Below are positions 1-8,491 of a stretch of DNA of 54,873 bases, piece by piece; the first letter of the stretch is position 1, and the number at the start of each line of letters is the position of its first letter. Source of the stretch: CBDCWT01 sp965223305 (GTDB taxonomy: Bacteria > Planctomycetota > Planctomycetia > Pirellulales > Pirellulaceae); contig CBDCWT010000006.1 of assembly GCA_965223305.1 (NCBI GenBank), forward strand, positions 1 to 54,873. Direction: 5' to 3'. Under the pieces are notes generated by a model, which saw nothing but the letters and a program-made list of their open reading frames with translations, searched no databases and was not told the DNA's origin. Made by a program: the position numbers and the translations under genes.

Positions 1-718
1 AAACCACTGAGAATCGGATGGACATTTTCGTGTCCCCCCGACCGATCACCGTAGCGGTCTCGGGGAATTCGCCAAAGCGATCCATGACCTGTTGCGGGTC
101 GCGTGAGACGACGAGCACATCGAGGTCCCCGACGGTCTCTTTGCCTCGACTGTAACTGCCGGCAAACTCCAGCTGCACAATGCTGCTGCAGTCGCCCAGA
201 TGTTCACGCATCGCCTGAGCGATCTTGTCGGCCTCGGCCCACAAGATCCGCTGGCCGGCCGCCCCGGCAATATCGATGCCGGCCAAGATCGCCTGCTCCG
301 TCTTCTCGCCAAAGCCCTTTAACCCGCGGATCTTTCCCTCTTCGCAGGCAGCACGCAATTCGCTCAGAGTTGCGATGTTCAGCTGATCGTAGATCACCGC
401 CGCTTTTTTGGGCCCCAGCCCCGGGATCCGCATCAGCGATAGAACACTCTGCGGTACCTCCTCCAGCAACTTCGACAGTTGGGGAAGTGCGCCGGTCTCG
501 ACCAGCGTTTCGATCTTGCTCGCCAGATCCTTGCCGATCCCTTCGATATCCGTTAACGCGACAGACTCGTCCTGAACCATCGCGGCCAAAGGGTCCGGCA
601 GATCTCGGACGACGCGCGCGCCGTTGCGGTACGCACGCACGCGAAATGGATTGGCTCCTTGAAACTCGAGCAGATCCGCCATCTGGTCGAAAGCATCAGC
701 GATCCTGTCGTTCGTCAT
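1..718 (-). CDS. polX: DNA polymerase/3'-5' exonuclease PolX, N-terminal part (runs off the window)
   Basis: An open frame reads leftward from an ATG at 718 to the window edge without a stop, giving 239 codons. The start reads MTNDRIADAFDQMADLLEF, followed by FRVRAYRNGARVVRDL, the typical opening of bacterial family-X polymerases. Helix-hairpin-helix stretches follow (DIEGIGKDLASKIETL around residue 58; RIPGLGPKKAAVIYDQL around residue 97; LKGFGEKTEQAILAGI around residue 130). The nucleotidyltransferase core then begins with EFAGSYSRGKETVGDLDVLV near residue 190, which contains the GS and DxD metal-binding motifs. The rest of the polymerase domain and the C-terminal PHP exonuclease domain lie outside the window. 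Family role: gap-filling DNA repair synthesis in the cytoplasm. Identification is firm; only completeness cannot be judged. Confidence 0.93.
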   Translation of the reverse strand, partial: MTNDRIADAFDQMADLLEFQGANPFRVRAYRNGARVVRDLPDPLAAMVQDESVALTDIEGIGKDLASKIETLVETGALPQLSKLLEEVPQSVLSLMRIPGLGPKKAAVIYDQLNIATLSELRAACEEGKIRGLKGFGEKTEQAILAGIDIAGAAGQRILWAEADKIAQAMREHLGDCSSIVQLEFAGSYSRGKETVGDLDVLVVSRDPQQVMDRFGEFPETATVIGRGDTKMSIRFSVV

Positions 719-833
719 GGTTGGCGCAGCGATAATCAGAGCTGCTGGCTCTCCCTTTTGAGGCTAAGACGATGCAAAACAACGGTTGCCGAATTCTGTT
801 GGCTCTCCCGGTCGTAGCCGAACTCGCAGAGCC

Positions 834-903
834 GTAGCCGAACTCGCCAGAGTTTGGCTTGGTGGACTTGCCGACTCGGCCAAGTTCTGGCGAATTCGGC
901 TAC
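834..903. repeat. Palindromic repeat, family B, diverged copy
   Basis: Inverted repeat with outer arms GTAGCCGAACTCGCCAGAG and CTCTGGCGAATTCGGCTAC-like sequence around a loop. A broken extra left arm sits just before it (about 814-830). It lies between the divergent-looking ends of polX and the GTPase gene. The same family occurs in the tandem array at 3820-3883, 4152-4215 and 4484-4546, and as half copies ending at 43120 and 46879. Confidence 0.75.
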
Positions 904-967
904 AAGAAGTCCTTAACGACGTCGGTGAAAGTGGGATCAGTATCGGCAACGCATTGTCGGGCGCCTC

Positions 968-1963
968 CTAGGCATGGATTTCGACGACATCTTTGTCCTG
1001 CAGCACATAGTCGGCCTTCACCGTGGTGCCGTCATGCACCTGGCTGCCCCAAACCCTGGCGTACCGCAGATTTTGGGCGACATCCTTGTGAATCATCTCG
1101 GCAATCTCCAACAGAGTTCCTCCTCGCCGAACGGTAAACGGTTTTTCGTAGTCCGGCTCTCGCTGGCGCGGGTGCTTGGTGTACACCCGCACGACGTCCA
1201 TGGCCTCGAACACCGCCTCCCGCAGCCGATCGAGCCCTGTTCCTTGTGCGGCGGAAATGACGAATTCAGGGAACTCGAGTTCACAGATTCGTGCAGCAGT
1301 TGTAGTCGCTCCTCTGCGCCCTCGGCGTCGATCTTGTTCGGAACCAGCAAACAGCGGGTAAAAGAAACACCCACATCGTTTTCATCTAGATAGGAGGTCG
1401 TAGCCAACCGTGTCTTGGTGGAACCCAGCTTTTCAACGACCGCCTGATAGTGATCGATGCCTTCGTCGTCACCCAAGTCGGCAAGCAACAGCACTAAGTC
1501 CGCACCGCGCACTAGCCCCTGGACAACTGGATCGAAGAGATCGGTAGTAATGGGCGGAGTATCGATGATCTGGACCATCACGTCCTCCCAGGGCATCATG
1601 CCTGGGATCGGTTGGCGTGTGGTGAAGGGATACGGTGCGACTTCTGGCGTGGCCTTGGTCAGACTGCAGAGAAGTTGGCTCTTGCCGGCATTTGGACCGC
1701 CGATCAACACCGCCCGCCCGGCCCCTTGGCGCGGAATCCGCAAGGCCGCCGTGCGGCCGCCCCCTCGCTTTTGATGCTGCTCCGAGCTCACGTTTCGCCC
1801 GGCTGATCTTCTGCTTCAAATCCGCTTGGAGTTTGTCGGTGCCTTTGTGTTTGGGAAGCTCGCGAAGCATCACCTGCAGGCACCGCAGCTCCTCGTCGGG
1901 AGTCGCCGCGCGGCGATACTCTTGTTCTGCCTTGTGATATTGTGCAGTCAGATTCGCTGGCAT
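968..1963 (-). pseudogene. DRG/Obg-type GTPase with C-terminal TGS domain, two frameshifts
   Basis: Three frames join into one protein of about 330 residues. The first (from ATG 1963) is a helical N-terminus, MPANLTAQYHKAEQEYRRAA. The second carries the G1 loop GGPNAGKS, a switch region with IIDTPPIT and the G4 motif VPNKID. The third carries a TGS domain (EKPFTVRRGGTLLEIAEMIH) and ends KDVVEIHA. The first shift falls around 1760-1772, where CCCCC and TTTT runs lie. The second falls near 1283-1290, where restoring one base reads HESCELEFPEFVISA. Family knowledge: DRG-like GTPases bind RNA or ribosomes. Both breaks keep conserved sequence on each side, so sequencing error or very recent mutation is more likely than long decay. 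Its annotated symbol is uncertain, so none is given. Confidence 0.82.
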
Positions 1964-2071
1964 GCGCTTATTGTAGGGGACAACCCGAAGCCAATCATCC
2001 CGAGAGTTGCAGCGCGGAGGTTCAGGTTACAATACTCAGCACACAGCGCAGCGTAGTCGCCACCAAAGTCC

Positions 2072-2171
2072 CTTCTCCCCGCCGGGGGAGAAGGTGGCCG
2101 CAGGCCGGATGAGGGGGAAGCCAGAGTGAAAAACTTGCGCACGGCGCGAAGACTTTGACTATTAGTAGCAC
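2072..2171. repeat. Dispersed repeat, family E (about 100 bp)
   Basis: Starts with a GC hairpin (TTCTCCCCGCCGGGGGAGAA), then GGTGGCCGCAGGCCGGATGAG and a tail ending near AGTAGCAC. A second copy with scattered differences lies at 47035-47129. This copy sits about 60 bp upstream of the sulfatase start, so it may influence the promoter region, but no promoter motif can be read with confidence. Confidence 0.7.
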
Positions 2172-2231
2172 AGAGTACTCCCTGGGCCGTCCATTAAGTA
2201 CAGCACCTACGAGTGTGCAGGAGGCGACGAG

Positions 2232-3731
2232 ATGAGCGCGACAACTGTCATCGTCACCACTGCCTTTGCGCTGCTGGCGTCAGCCGTCGCGGAGCTCAGA
2301 GCGGAAGAGCCGCTGGAGAAACGTCCTAACGTCCTACTCATCTACACCGACGATCATGCCCAATGGGCGGTTGGCGCGTATGGAAACAAGGACGTGTACA
2401 CACCCTATATGGATCGCCTGGCCTCCGAAGGGATGCGGTTCACCCAGGGATTCACCAAGCCGGTCTGCTCTCCTTCGCGGGCGATGTTGCTCTCCGGCCA
2501 ATACAGCCACCGCCTCGGCATTCCCGACTACATTCCTTATGGCAATCCAGTTCATGTCGACAACGGTTTACCGGCCGGCACGGCCACCATCGCGTCGCTG
2601 CTCAAGAGTGCCGGGTACACGACTGGGCTCGTAGGCAAATGGCACCTGGGTTACGGCCAGAAATACTATCCCCAGCGGTTCGGGTTCCAGAAAGCCGAAG
2701 GCTACCGCTATATCGCTCCGGGCAAGCGGTATGACCGGGGTGGACAAATCCCGTACTTAATCGACGGCCAGGAAGTTGGGCATTTCCGAAAATCGTCGGT
2801 TATCGAATCTGACAGCACGACCATCCTGGCCGATCGGGCAATCAAGTTTCTGCGGTCCCATTCCGAGGACCCGTTCTTCCTTTTCCTCAGCTTCTACCGG
2901 CCACATTTGAGATGGCGGCCGGTACCCGACGAAGATTTCGACCTCTACAGGGACCGCCCCGTGGAGGTTCCCGAACTGGTAGCGGACAGCAGCGTTACTA
3001 AAGACCAGCTGCGAGAACTCATGCGGCTCTACTACGCAAACATCACTTGTGCTGATCGGAACATGGGACGGGTACTCAATGTTCTCGACCAACTCAACCT
3101 GACCGCCAACACGATCGTCATCTTTGTCGGAGACAATGGCTTCATGGTTGGCCAACACGGCTTGCTCGGCAAGGGTAACGCACGAAGAGTACACATCGAC
3201 GAGCAGCTCGGGAGTGGCGCCCTGTACAGCCGGGCGAAGGGAACGCGGGCAAACATGTTCGAAGATTCCATACGCGTGCCATTCATCGTCCGCTGGCCGG
3301 GCGTGGCCAAGCCCGGCACAACAAGCGACGCGCTGGTTTCGACGATCGACATTCTTCCTACGCTGGCCGAGAGCGCCGGAGCAAGGATTCCCGCCGGCGT
3401 CGATGGTCGCAGTCTGTTGCCGCTTCTAGCAGGCGATTCCGAAGCGGCATGGCGGGACGCCTACTTCGACACCTACGACATGATCTATCTCGGCGATAAC
3501 GGCGAAAAGCCACACATGCGCATGATCCGCACGGACGACTGGAAGCTGGTGCTTTACCATGATGAACGCGGACAGCCACTCGACCAGGGCGACCGCCATG
3601 AGTTGTTCGACTTGAAGGATGACCCCGGCGAACTCGCTAACTTGTACGGAAAACCGTCCGCGCAATACGTCCAGCAGGAGCTCGAAACAAAGCTACTCGA
3701 CTGGATGCGTGAAACCGGCGTGACAGAATAG
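2232..3731 (+). CDS. Exported sulfatase (arylsulfatase family)
   Basis: A 499-residue protein starting at ATG 2232, preceded by AGGAGG seven bases upstream. Residues 1-24 form a signal peptide (TTAFALLASAVAELRAEE). The fold of type I sulfatases is clear: metal ligands in LLIYTDDH (36-43), the formylglycine site CSPSR at 79-83 (Cys79), then VGKWHLG, and FVGDNGFMVGQHGLLGKG, which carries the second DN metal pair. Length is typical. Family knowledge: hydrolysis of sulfate esters on polysaccharides or glycans after conversion of the active Cys to formylglycine; planctomycetes carry many such genes. Substrate cannot be told from sequence. No maturase is visible nearby. It is followed directly by the tandem palindrome array. 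Confidence 0.96.
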   Translation: MSATTVIVTTAFALLASAVAELRAEEPLEKRPNVLLIYTDDHAQWAVGAYGNKDVYTPYMDRLASEGMRFTQGFTKPVCSPSRAMLLSGQYSHRLGIPDYIPYGNPVHVDNGLPAGTATIASLLKSAGYTTGLVGKWHLGYGQKYYPQRFGFQKAEGYRYIAPGKRYDRGGQIPYLIDGQEVGHFRKSSVIESDSTTILADRAIKFLRSHSEDPFFLFLSFYRPHLRWRPVPDEDFDLYRDRPVEVPELVADSSVTKDQLRELMRLYYANITCADRNMGRVLNVLDQLNLTANTIVIFVGDNGFMVGQHGLLGKGNARRVHIDEQLGSGALYSRAKGTRANMFEDSIRVPFIVRWPGVAKPGTTSDALVSTIDILPTLAESAGARIPAGVDGRSLLPLLAGDSEAAWRDAYFDTYDMIYLGDNGEKPHMRMIRTDDWKLVLYHDERGQPLDQGDRHELFDLKDDPGELANLYGKPSAQYVQQELETKLLDWMRETGVTE

Positions 3732-3753
3732 GCTGCCAGGTCCGGCCACAAGT

Positions 3754-4793
3754 CAGCCGGAATGCGTTAGCATCCGGTTTGTGAACCGTAGGCTAACGCC
3801 CAGCGGCTGATCTTGGAGCGTAGCCGAACTCGCCAGAGTTTGGCGGAACGCCGATTGGTCCAAATTCTGGCGAATTCGGCTACCAGAAGGAGGCCGGAAC
3901 AAGCGGCGCATGAAGCTATCCGTCAGCGTAAGACTTTTCCGCCGCGCCGTTCCTGCGGGAATGAGGACGACCACAACCACCCCCGCGGGTGCCGGAACAG
4001 CACGGCGGTCACGCAAAGCGAGTAACTCAGCATCCCTCTCGCCGCTCGTTCCGGCCTACATCTCTCCACATCTCAGCCCACAAATCAGCCGGTACGCGTT
4101 AGCGTCCGGTTTGTGAACCGTAGGCTAACGCCCAGCGGCTGATCTTGGAGCGTAGCCGAACTCGCCAGAGTTTGGCGGAACGCCGATTGGTCCTATTTCT
4201 GGCGAATTCGGCTACCAGATGTAGGCCGGAACAAGCGGCGCATGAAGCTATCCGTCAGCGTAAGACTTTTCCGCCGCGCCGTTCCGGCGGGAATGAGGAC
4301 GACCACAACCACCCCCGCGGGTGCCGGAACAGCGCGGCGGTCACGCAAAGCGAGTAACTCAGCACCTCTCTCGCCGCTCGTTCCGGCCTACATCTCTCCA
4401 CATCTCAGCCCACAAATCAGCCGGTATGCGTTAGCATCCGGTTTGTGAACCGTAGGCTAACGCCCGGCGGCTGATCTTGGAGCGTAGCCGAACTCGCCAG
4501 AGTTGGCGGAACGCTGATTGGTCCAAATTCTGGCGAATTCGGCTACCAGAAGTAGGCCGGAACAAGCGGCGCATGGAGCTAACCGTCAGCGTAAGACTTT
4601 TCCGCCGCGCCGTTCCGGCGGGAATGAGGACAACCGCGCGTGCCGGAACAGCGCGGCGGTCACGCAAAGCGAGTAACTCAGCACCTCTCTCGCCGCTCGT
4701 TCCGGCCTACATCTCTCCACATCTCAACCCACAAATCAGCCGGAATGCGTTAGCCATCCGGTTTGTGAACCGTGGGCTAACGCCCAGCGGCTG
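3754..4793. repeat. Tandem array: three units of 332, 332 and 319 bp plus a terminal palindrome
   Basis: The unit contains, in order: a 56-bp family A palindrome (CAGCCGGAATGCGTTAGC ... GCTAACGCCCAGCGGCTG) at 3754, 4086, 4418 and 4737; a 64-bp family B palindrome (GTAGCCGAACTCGCCAGAG ... TTCTGGCGAATTCGGCTAC) at 3820, 4152 and 4484; and a longer segment bounded by the inverted ends GGCCGGAACAAGCGGCG and CGCCGCTCGTTCCGGCC. The last palindrome has no following unit, so the array ends in a partial copy. Units differ by a few substitutions, and the third has a short deletion. No ORF in it is convincing. It separates the sulfatase from a convergent gene. Confidence 0.93.
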
Positions 4794-4819
4794 ATGTGGC
4801 GCGGCGGGCTTCTCGCGGA

Positions 4820-5905
4820 TCATCCACCGCTGCGGACCGATTTCCAGCCGCCGTCTCCCAGGGACGTGGCCGGTTTTGCCGCTGGCCGGACAACTCGACG
4901 TTCCTGTCTGAGCGGTTCGCTCCACGAGACCGGAGTCGTACTCGAAGGGCGCCTAGCACGCGCTGCGGTGTGGTTCTGTGGATCGAGTAACGGTGGAGCG
5001 TGGATTCGGCCACGGTCGCTCGGCCGATTCGAATCTGGATCGGGAATCGGGACAATATCGGTCGCTGTCGGCCCGGGCGACGGCCTTTTGGTGCTCAACG
5101 GCCCCGGAAAGCTCGAGTTTGCCGAGCCACGATATGCCGCTGAAGTCGGCGACCCTTCCGCGGGCAGCCGCGGCGGCTGGTCAGCCGGCGCGACGGAACC
5201 ACCGCTGCCGGGCGCCTGGGCGGGTGCTGGAACGAGCCCATTCTGCCCACCCGGCGTCTGATAGCCACCGGAGTTCGGCACGTAGTAAGGACTCGACGTG
5301 GCCGCCCCAGAAGTGGTGGTCGTGCTGCAAGAACCGCATTGCCCAAGACTGGCCGTGGGCGGACGGTAGTAAGTAGGCAGTGCCATTGCCTGGGGGCCGC
5401 GCAGCCATGAGCAGAGCGGGCGATAGCGAACCGTAGGCACTCGTTGGACTTGGTAGCCAAAGCTGTTGCACGCTTGAAGCTGGGTGGTCGGTAAGCCCGT
5501 CCACGGCTGCGCCATCCCAACCGGACGGTATCGGGTCACCGGCACTCGCAGCCAGGAGCTGCGGTAATACTGCTTAGGTGCGTACATTGAGGTCAGCGGT
5601 TGCGCTGTCGGATACAGCGGTGGGCAGGCGGGAGCGGCCGCCAAACCCGTCGCAACTCCACCGTACGCCTGCGCACACGGATCACAGCTGGACAAGGGCT
5701 GCGCAACTCCAGAGTAAGCGGGTAACTGAGCCGCCGTGTAGCCGGCGGTCACCGGATATCCAGGGTAGCGCCGCGTTTGGTAATAGGGCGAGCGACCCCA
5801 CAACCAGTCCCGGAAAGGACAAGCCTCGGCCGTCGCCGACGCAGTGACTGTTGACACCGAGGCCATCATGCAGATGGTAAAACGAAACCGTGTCAAATTG
5901 CTCAT
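4820..5905 (-). CDS. Exported low-complexity protein, unknown function
   Basis: About 361 residues if started at the internal ATG 5905 (MSNLTRFRFTICMMASVS); an ATG seven codons upstream (5926) is an alternative. A hydrophobic signal-like N-terminus is followed by YYQTRRYPGYPVTAGY and a long Tyr/Pro/Gln/Ser-rich body with recurring RYRP units (VTRYRPVGMAQPW, VRYRPLCSWLRG). A short Cys cluster follows (GQCGSCSTTTTS), then a Pro/Ser/Gly-rich tail. I recognise no domain. Similar Tyr/Pro-rich exported proteins are common in planctomycetes and may belong to the cell envelope; that is inference. The C-terminal third, rich in Arg and Ser, could be out of frame with the ancestral protein, but no alternative frame looks better. 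Confidence 0.65.
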   Translation of the reverse strand: MSNLTRFRFTICMMASVSTVTASATAEACPFRDWLWGRSPYYQTRRYPGYPVTAGYTAAQLPAYSGVAQPLSSCDPCAQAYGGVATGLAAAPACPPLYPTAQPLTSMYAPKQYYRSSWLRVPVTRYRPVGMAQPWTGLPTTQLQACNSFGYQVQRVPTVRYRPLCSWLRGPQAMALPTYYRPPTASLGQCGSCSTTTTSGAATSSPYYVPNSGGYQTPGGQNGLVPAPAQAPGSGGSVAPADQPPRLPAEGSPTSAAYRGSANSSFPGPLSTKRPSPGPTATDIVPIPDPDSNRPSDRGRIHAPPLLDPQNHTAARARRPSSTTPVSWSEPLRQERRVVRPAAKPATSLGDGGWKSVRSGG

Positions 5906-6097
5906 CTTTCGGCTACCTATTTGCATGAACGTGATATACCACCCTCGTTAGACCGCCTGACCGTCGGATCTGTCAACCGCAGCCGCCGTGGTATCACGCA
6001 TTTGCGAAGCGATTACGAAAATACCGTTCGTGCCGCTTGTACCCGCAAACACAGCACGGGCGCAACCGTACCGACGGCACGGTTACTCAAGAGTAGG

Positions 6098-6793
6098 TCA
6101 CAGAATGGGCGCGTCAGCCCTTTCTCCCGCTCGTCCCACAGATGGACGACTGGCTCGGCACCTAGAGCGGCGCTCGTAGAGGTCATACAGCTCGAAGAAG
6201 ACTTCGCGTAAGTTGCCGTTGTGTCGTCGCAGAGCGGCGTCGACATCGCTGCGACGGATCAGGCTCGCTGCATCGAGCCCGCGCACCAAGCGGCTGGCAA
6301 CCGCCGGAGTCACCCGCGTCGTCCAGAGCGCCGGCAAACCCGCCGAACGGTGTGTTGCCACCAGCAATCCGGCGGATCGCCGCCGGCATTGGCTGTGCAG
6401 CCGGAGTCGCGCCGGCAACCACAACTGCTCGTATCCGTCAACAATGACCTGAGTCTTTTCATTCCAGCAACTCATCTGGCCGCGGTTGAAGGGCAGCCGA
6501 CGTTGCCCCCGATGCAACGTCACATGCTCGACAGCACGGCCGCTCTCCCGGACGTGGCGGCTGAGCTGGCACAGCAATGTCGACTTGCCGGACCCGTGCG
6601 GCCCTACGATCTCGCCCCACCAGCCGTGGCGTGCCAAAGTGCGAACCAACCCCGCAGCCGACACGCCGTCTGGAAATCGATAGGTGAGCGCGCCGGGTCG
6701 TACCATGCTCGTCGAGAAGGGATTTCGCATCGCAATGGGCGGTCTACGGCGGTGGATTGTGCTTATGGGGGTCGTCGACCTGATTGTTGTCAT
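6098..6793 (-). CDS. Small P-loop ATPase, unknown role
   Basis: 231 residues from ATG 6793; the internal ATG at residue 22 is another possible start. A clear Walker A, GPHGSGKS, lies at 64-71. A Walker B-like strand TQVIVDGYEQL is near residue 113, followed by LLVATHRSAGLP, which resembles a sensor region. The C-terminus (SDVDAALRRHNGNLREVFFELYDLYE) looks like a helical lid that reads out a small regulatory surface. Family is not recognised beyond the P-loop fold. It is the last of three co-directional genes (7278-8357, 6839-7252, 6098-6793) spaced by 25 and 45 bp, so a single transcript and a shared job are likely. Confidence 0.75.
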   Translation of the reverse strand: MTTIRSTTPISTIHRRRPPIAMRNPFSTSMVRPGALTYRFPDGVSAAGLVRTLARHGWWGEIVGPHGSGKSTLLCQLSRHVRESGRAVEHVTLHRGQRRLPFNRGQMSCWNEKTQVIVDGYEQLWLPARLRLHSQCRRRSAGLLVATHRSAGLPALWTTRVTPAVASRLVRGLDAASLIRRSDVDAALRRHNGNLREVFFELYDLYERRSRCRASRPSVGRAGERADAPIL

Positions 6794-6838
6794 GCGCGGC
6801 GATCCACATACATCCGCGAAACCGTCACCCCTGTGCGA

Positions 6839-7252
6839 TCAACTCACTTCTCCGTCAACATCGGCGACTCGCGCCGGCGAGGTCACTCCCAACGTAAACG
6901 GCTGCTCGAAGAATGTCTCTTTGCCGCGACGCAAGAACACCCGCACCCGCGCACACCATCGAATCTTGACGATCAACCCGTTGTAGCTCAGCGGGCTGTT
7001 CGGCAGAGCCGCTTGAAAACGATGCAGACGGCACAAATCTCCATCGTCCGCATCCCCCGGCACACGTCGCTCGAAGTAGTGGACACCCAAATCCTCATCG
7101 CCCTTGCCCTCGGTATACCACAGAATCGACGATTCGACGGCGAGCACATCGTCTGGATCGACAGCGTCAACCTGCGACTCGCAACGCAGCACGTCACCGG
7201 GTGCGAAGTACGACTGGGGGTTCAGAATCTGAAGACTGATCAGCGGTTCCAT
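6839..7252 (-). CDS. Small beta-rich protein, unknown function
   Basis: 137 residues starting at ATG 7252 (MEPLISLQILNPQSYFAPGD). A longer frame exists but would overlap the upstream gene's end. The start PLISLQILNPQSYFAPGDVL, with later ESSILWYTEGKGDEDLG and RVRVFLRRGKETFFEQPFTLG, suggests a two-sheet beta sandwich of the arrestin-like kind. The upstream partner protein has a similar stretch (DFPLHPGQEYEIAVSQLG). No signal peptide or membrane segment is present, so it is probably cytoplasmic. Middle gene of the three-gene cluster. Confidence 0.7.
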   Translation of the reverse strand: MEPLISLQILNPQSYFAPGDVLRCESQVDAVDPDDVLAVESSILWYTEGKGDEDLGVHYFERRVPGDADDGDLCRLHRFQAALPNSPLSYNGLIVKIRWCARVRVFLRRGKETFFEQPFTLGVTSPARVADVDGEVS

Positions 7253-7277
7253 GGTCGACCTGCCTGCCGCCCACCGT

Positions 7278-8357
7278 TTAACTCTCCGCTGTAGTGTGTG
7301 TGCCATTTCGGTTGGGGTAGATGATAACAGGAAAGTTCCTAACGAACGCCGGACAGGAGACCGGCTCTCCTTCCACTAGCAGCTTCCACCGAACCGCGTT
7401 ATGCGCAGACTGAAAGGAGTGCACAGCATTCTGCGGAACAGCGAGCGACGCCTGAGCCACAAACGGGTTTCCCGGCTCTAACTCGATCTGTTCGCGCCGC
7501 AAGATGTCGTGCCTGGAGACAACCTGCGTTTCCATGCGGACGTCGGTCCCCTGGTGGTATGTCGCCTCCTCCTCACAAACAAGCGTCAGCTGGAGTGAGT
7601 TTAGCGAAAATCGGCCTAACTGCGAGACGGCTATTTCATATTCTTGTCCCGGATGCAAAGGAAAGTCAGAAATCTCGATATAGGTTGGCCCCACCCTTCC
7701 AAAACGCCATACGTCACTCAGTAGACGCCTAATCGACCAGACGCTGAAACCCAGAAAAGGGACCGTAAAGCCAAGTAGCATCCAGTTGGGAGTTCGTATC
7801 AACGCGCTCGCCACGAACAAGACGGCTAGCACCGAAGCAAAACCCGAAAGCAGCATCGCCAACACCGCCATCGTGGCCAGTTTCCAGACGGTCCGCTGGA
7901 CCTCCGCAGGAAGTCGGTAGGCCAGGTTGACGCCCGGACTGTCAGTCATCCGCTCATCACGGGGCACATTCGGGTACTGCTGGGGAGAAGGCAGCGCCTC
8001 GCGGATCAAATCGATTGCCGCCGCCCGCCGCACTATCGCTGAACGACGCTCGGCCGACGCCCCGGCGTGGGCGACGGCGTACAACACACCCAACCCGCCG
8101 ATCAGCATCAACGACGCTAGCACCAGGACAACCAGCCAAAACCCAAATCCAGGCTGATAGATGTGTGGCGTGGGATTCACTACCTGAGAGGCTACGAGTG
8201 CCGAGAGACTCATCGTGCCTAGCAGGAACAGCAAGCCGAAGAAGACTGCTTCGCCCAAGCTGCCGGCGATCCGTGAACCGGTCCGGCGGTCGCCCCGTTT
8301 CTTTCCAAAAACCTTGAACCGCAACGTCGACTTCCTTCCGCTGGCCAATCTCCTCAC
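7278..8357 (-). CDS. Membrane protein with C-terminal beta domain
   Basis: 359 residues from GTG 8357; a TTG at 8324 after GGAAGG is also possible. Four hydrophobic spans are visible: about 34-56 (LGEAVFFGLLFLLGTMSLSA), 70-93, 160-187 and 191-209. After the last span comes a soluble beta-rich region starting IEISDFPLHPGQEYEIAVSQ and ending VRNFPVIIYPNR, resembling a DUF3592-like or arrestin-like arrangement. First gene of the cluster with a beta-rich small protein and a P-loop ATPase. It faces the PQQ-type gene at 8492 across a 134-bp divergent promoter region. Function not recognised. Confidence 0.72.
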   Translation of the reverse strand: MRRLASGRKSTLRFKVFGKKRGDRRTGSRIAGSLGEAVFFGLLFLLGTMSLSALVASQVVNPTPHIYQPGFGFWLVVLVLASLMLIGGLGVLYAVAHAGASAERRSAIVRRAAAIDLIREALPSPQQYPNVPRDERMTDSPGVNLAYRLPAEVQRTVWKLATMAVLAMLLSGFASVLAVLFVASALIRTPNWMLLGFTVPFLGFSVWSIRRLLSDVWRFGRVGPTYIEISDFPLHPGQEYEIAVSQLGRFSLNSLQLTLVCEEEATYHQGTDVRMETQVVSRHDILRREQIELEPGNPFVAQASLAVPQNAVHSFQSAHNAVRWKLLVEGEPVSCPAFVRNFPVIIYPNRNGTHTTAES

Positions 8358-8491
8358 AGATACGGCTGTTCGCCGCGCAGCTTGACGCCTGCGCGGTATT
8401 GTACTCCAATCGCCTAGACATGAAATCGCCGATGTGACAGATCCCCGCGGTCCCGGACGCGTTCCGACAATCCGCCGGAACTAAGTGACCC

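Noticed and set aside
3754..4793. The tandem array as a CRISPR
   Set aside because: The repeated unit is about 330 bp with no unique spacers between short repeats, and no cas gene is present.
6221..7294. A 357-codon plus-strand frame opposite the ATPase and beta-rich genes
   Set aside because: Its translation is low-complexity and Arg/Pro/His-rich with no recognisable motif, and the opposite strand has Walker A and coherent gene spacing.
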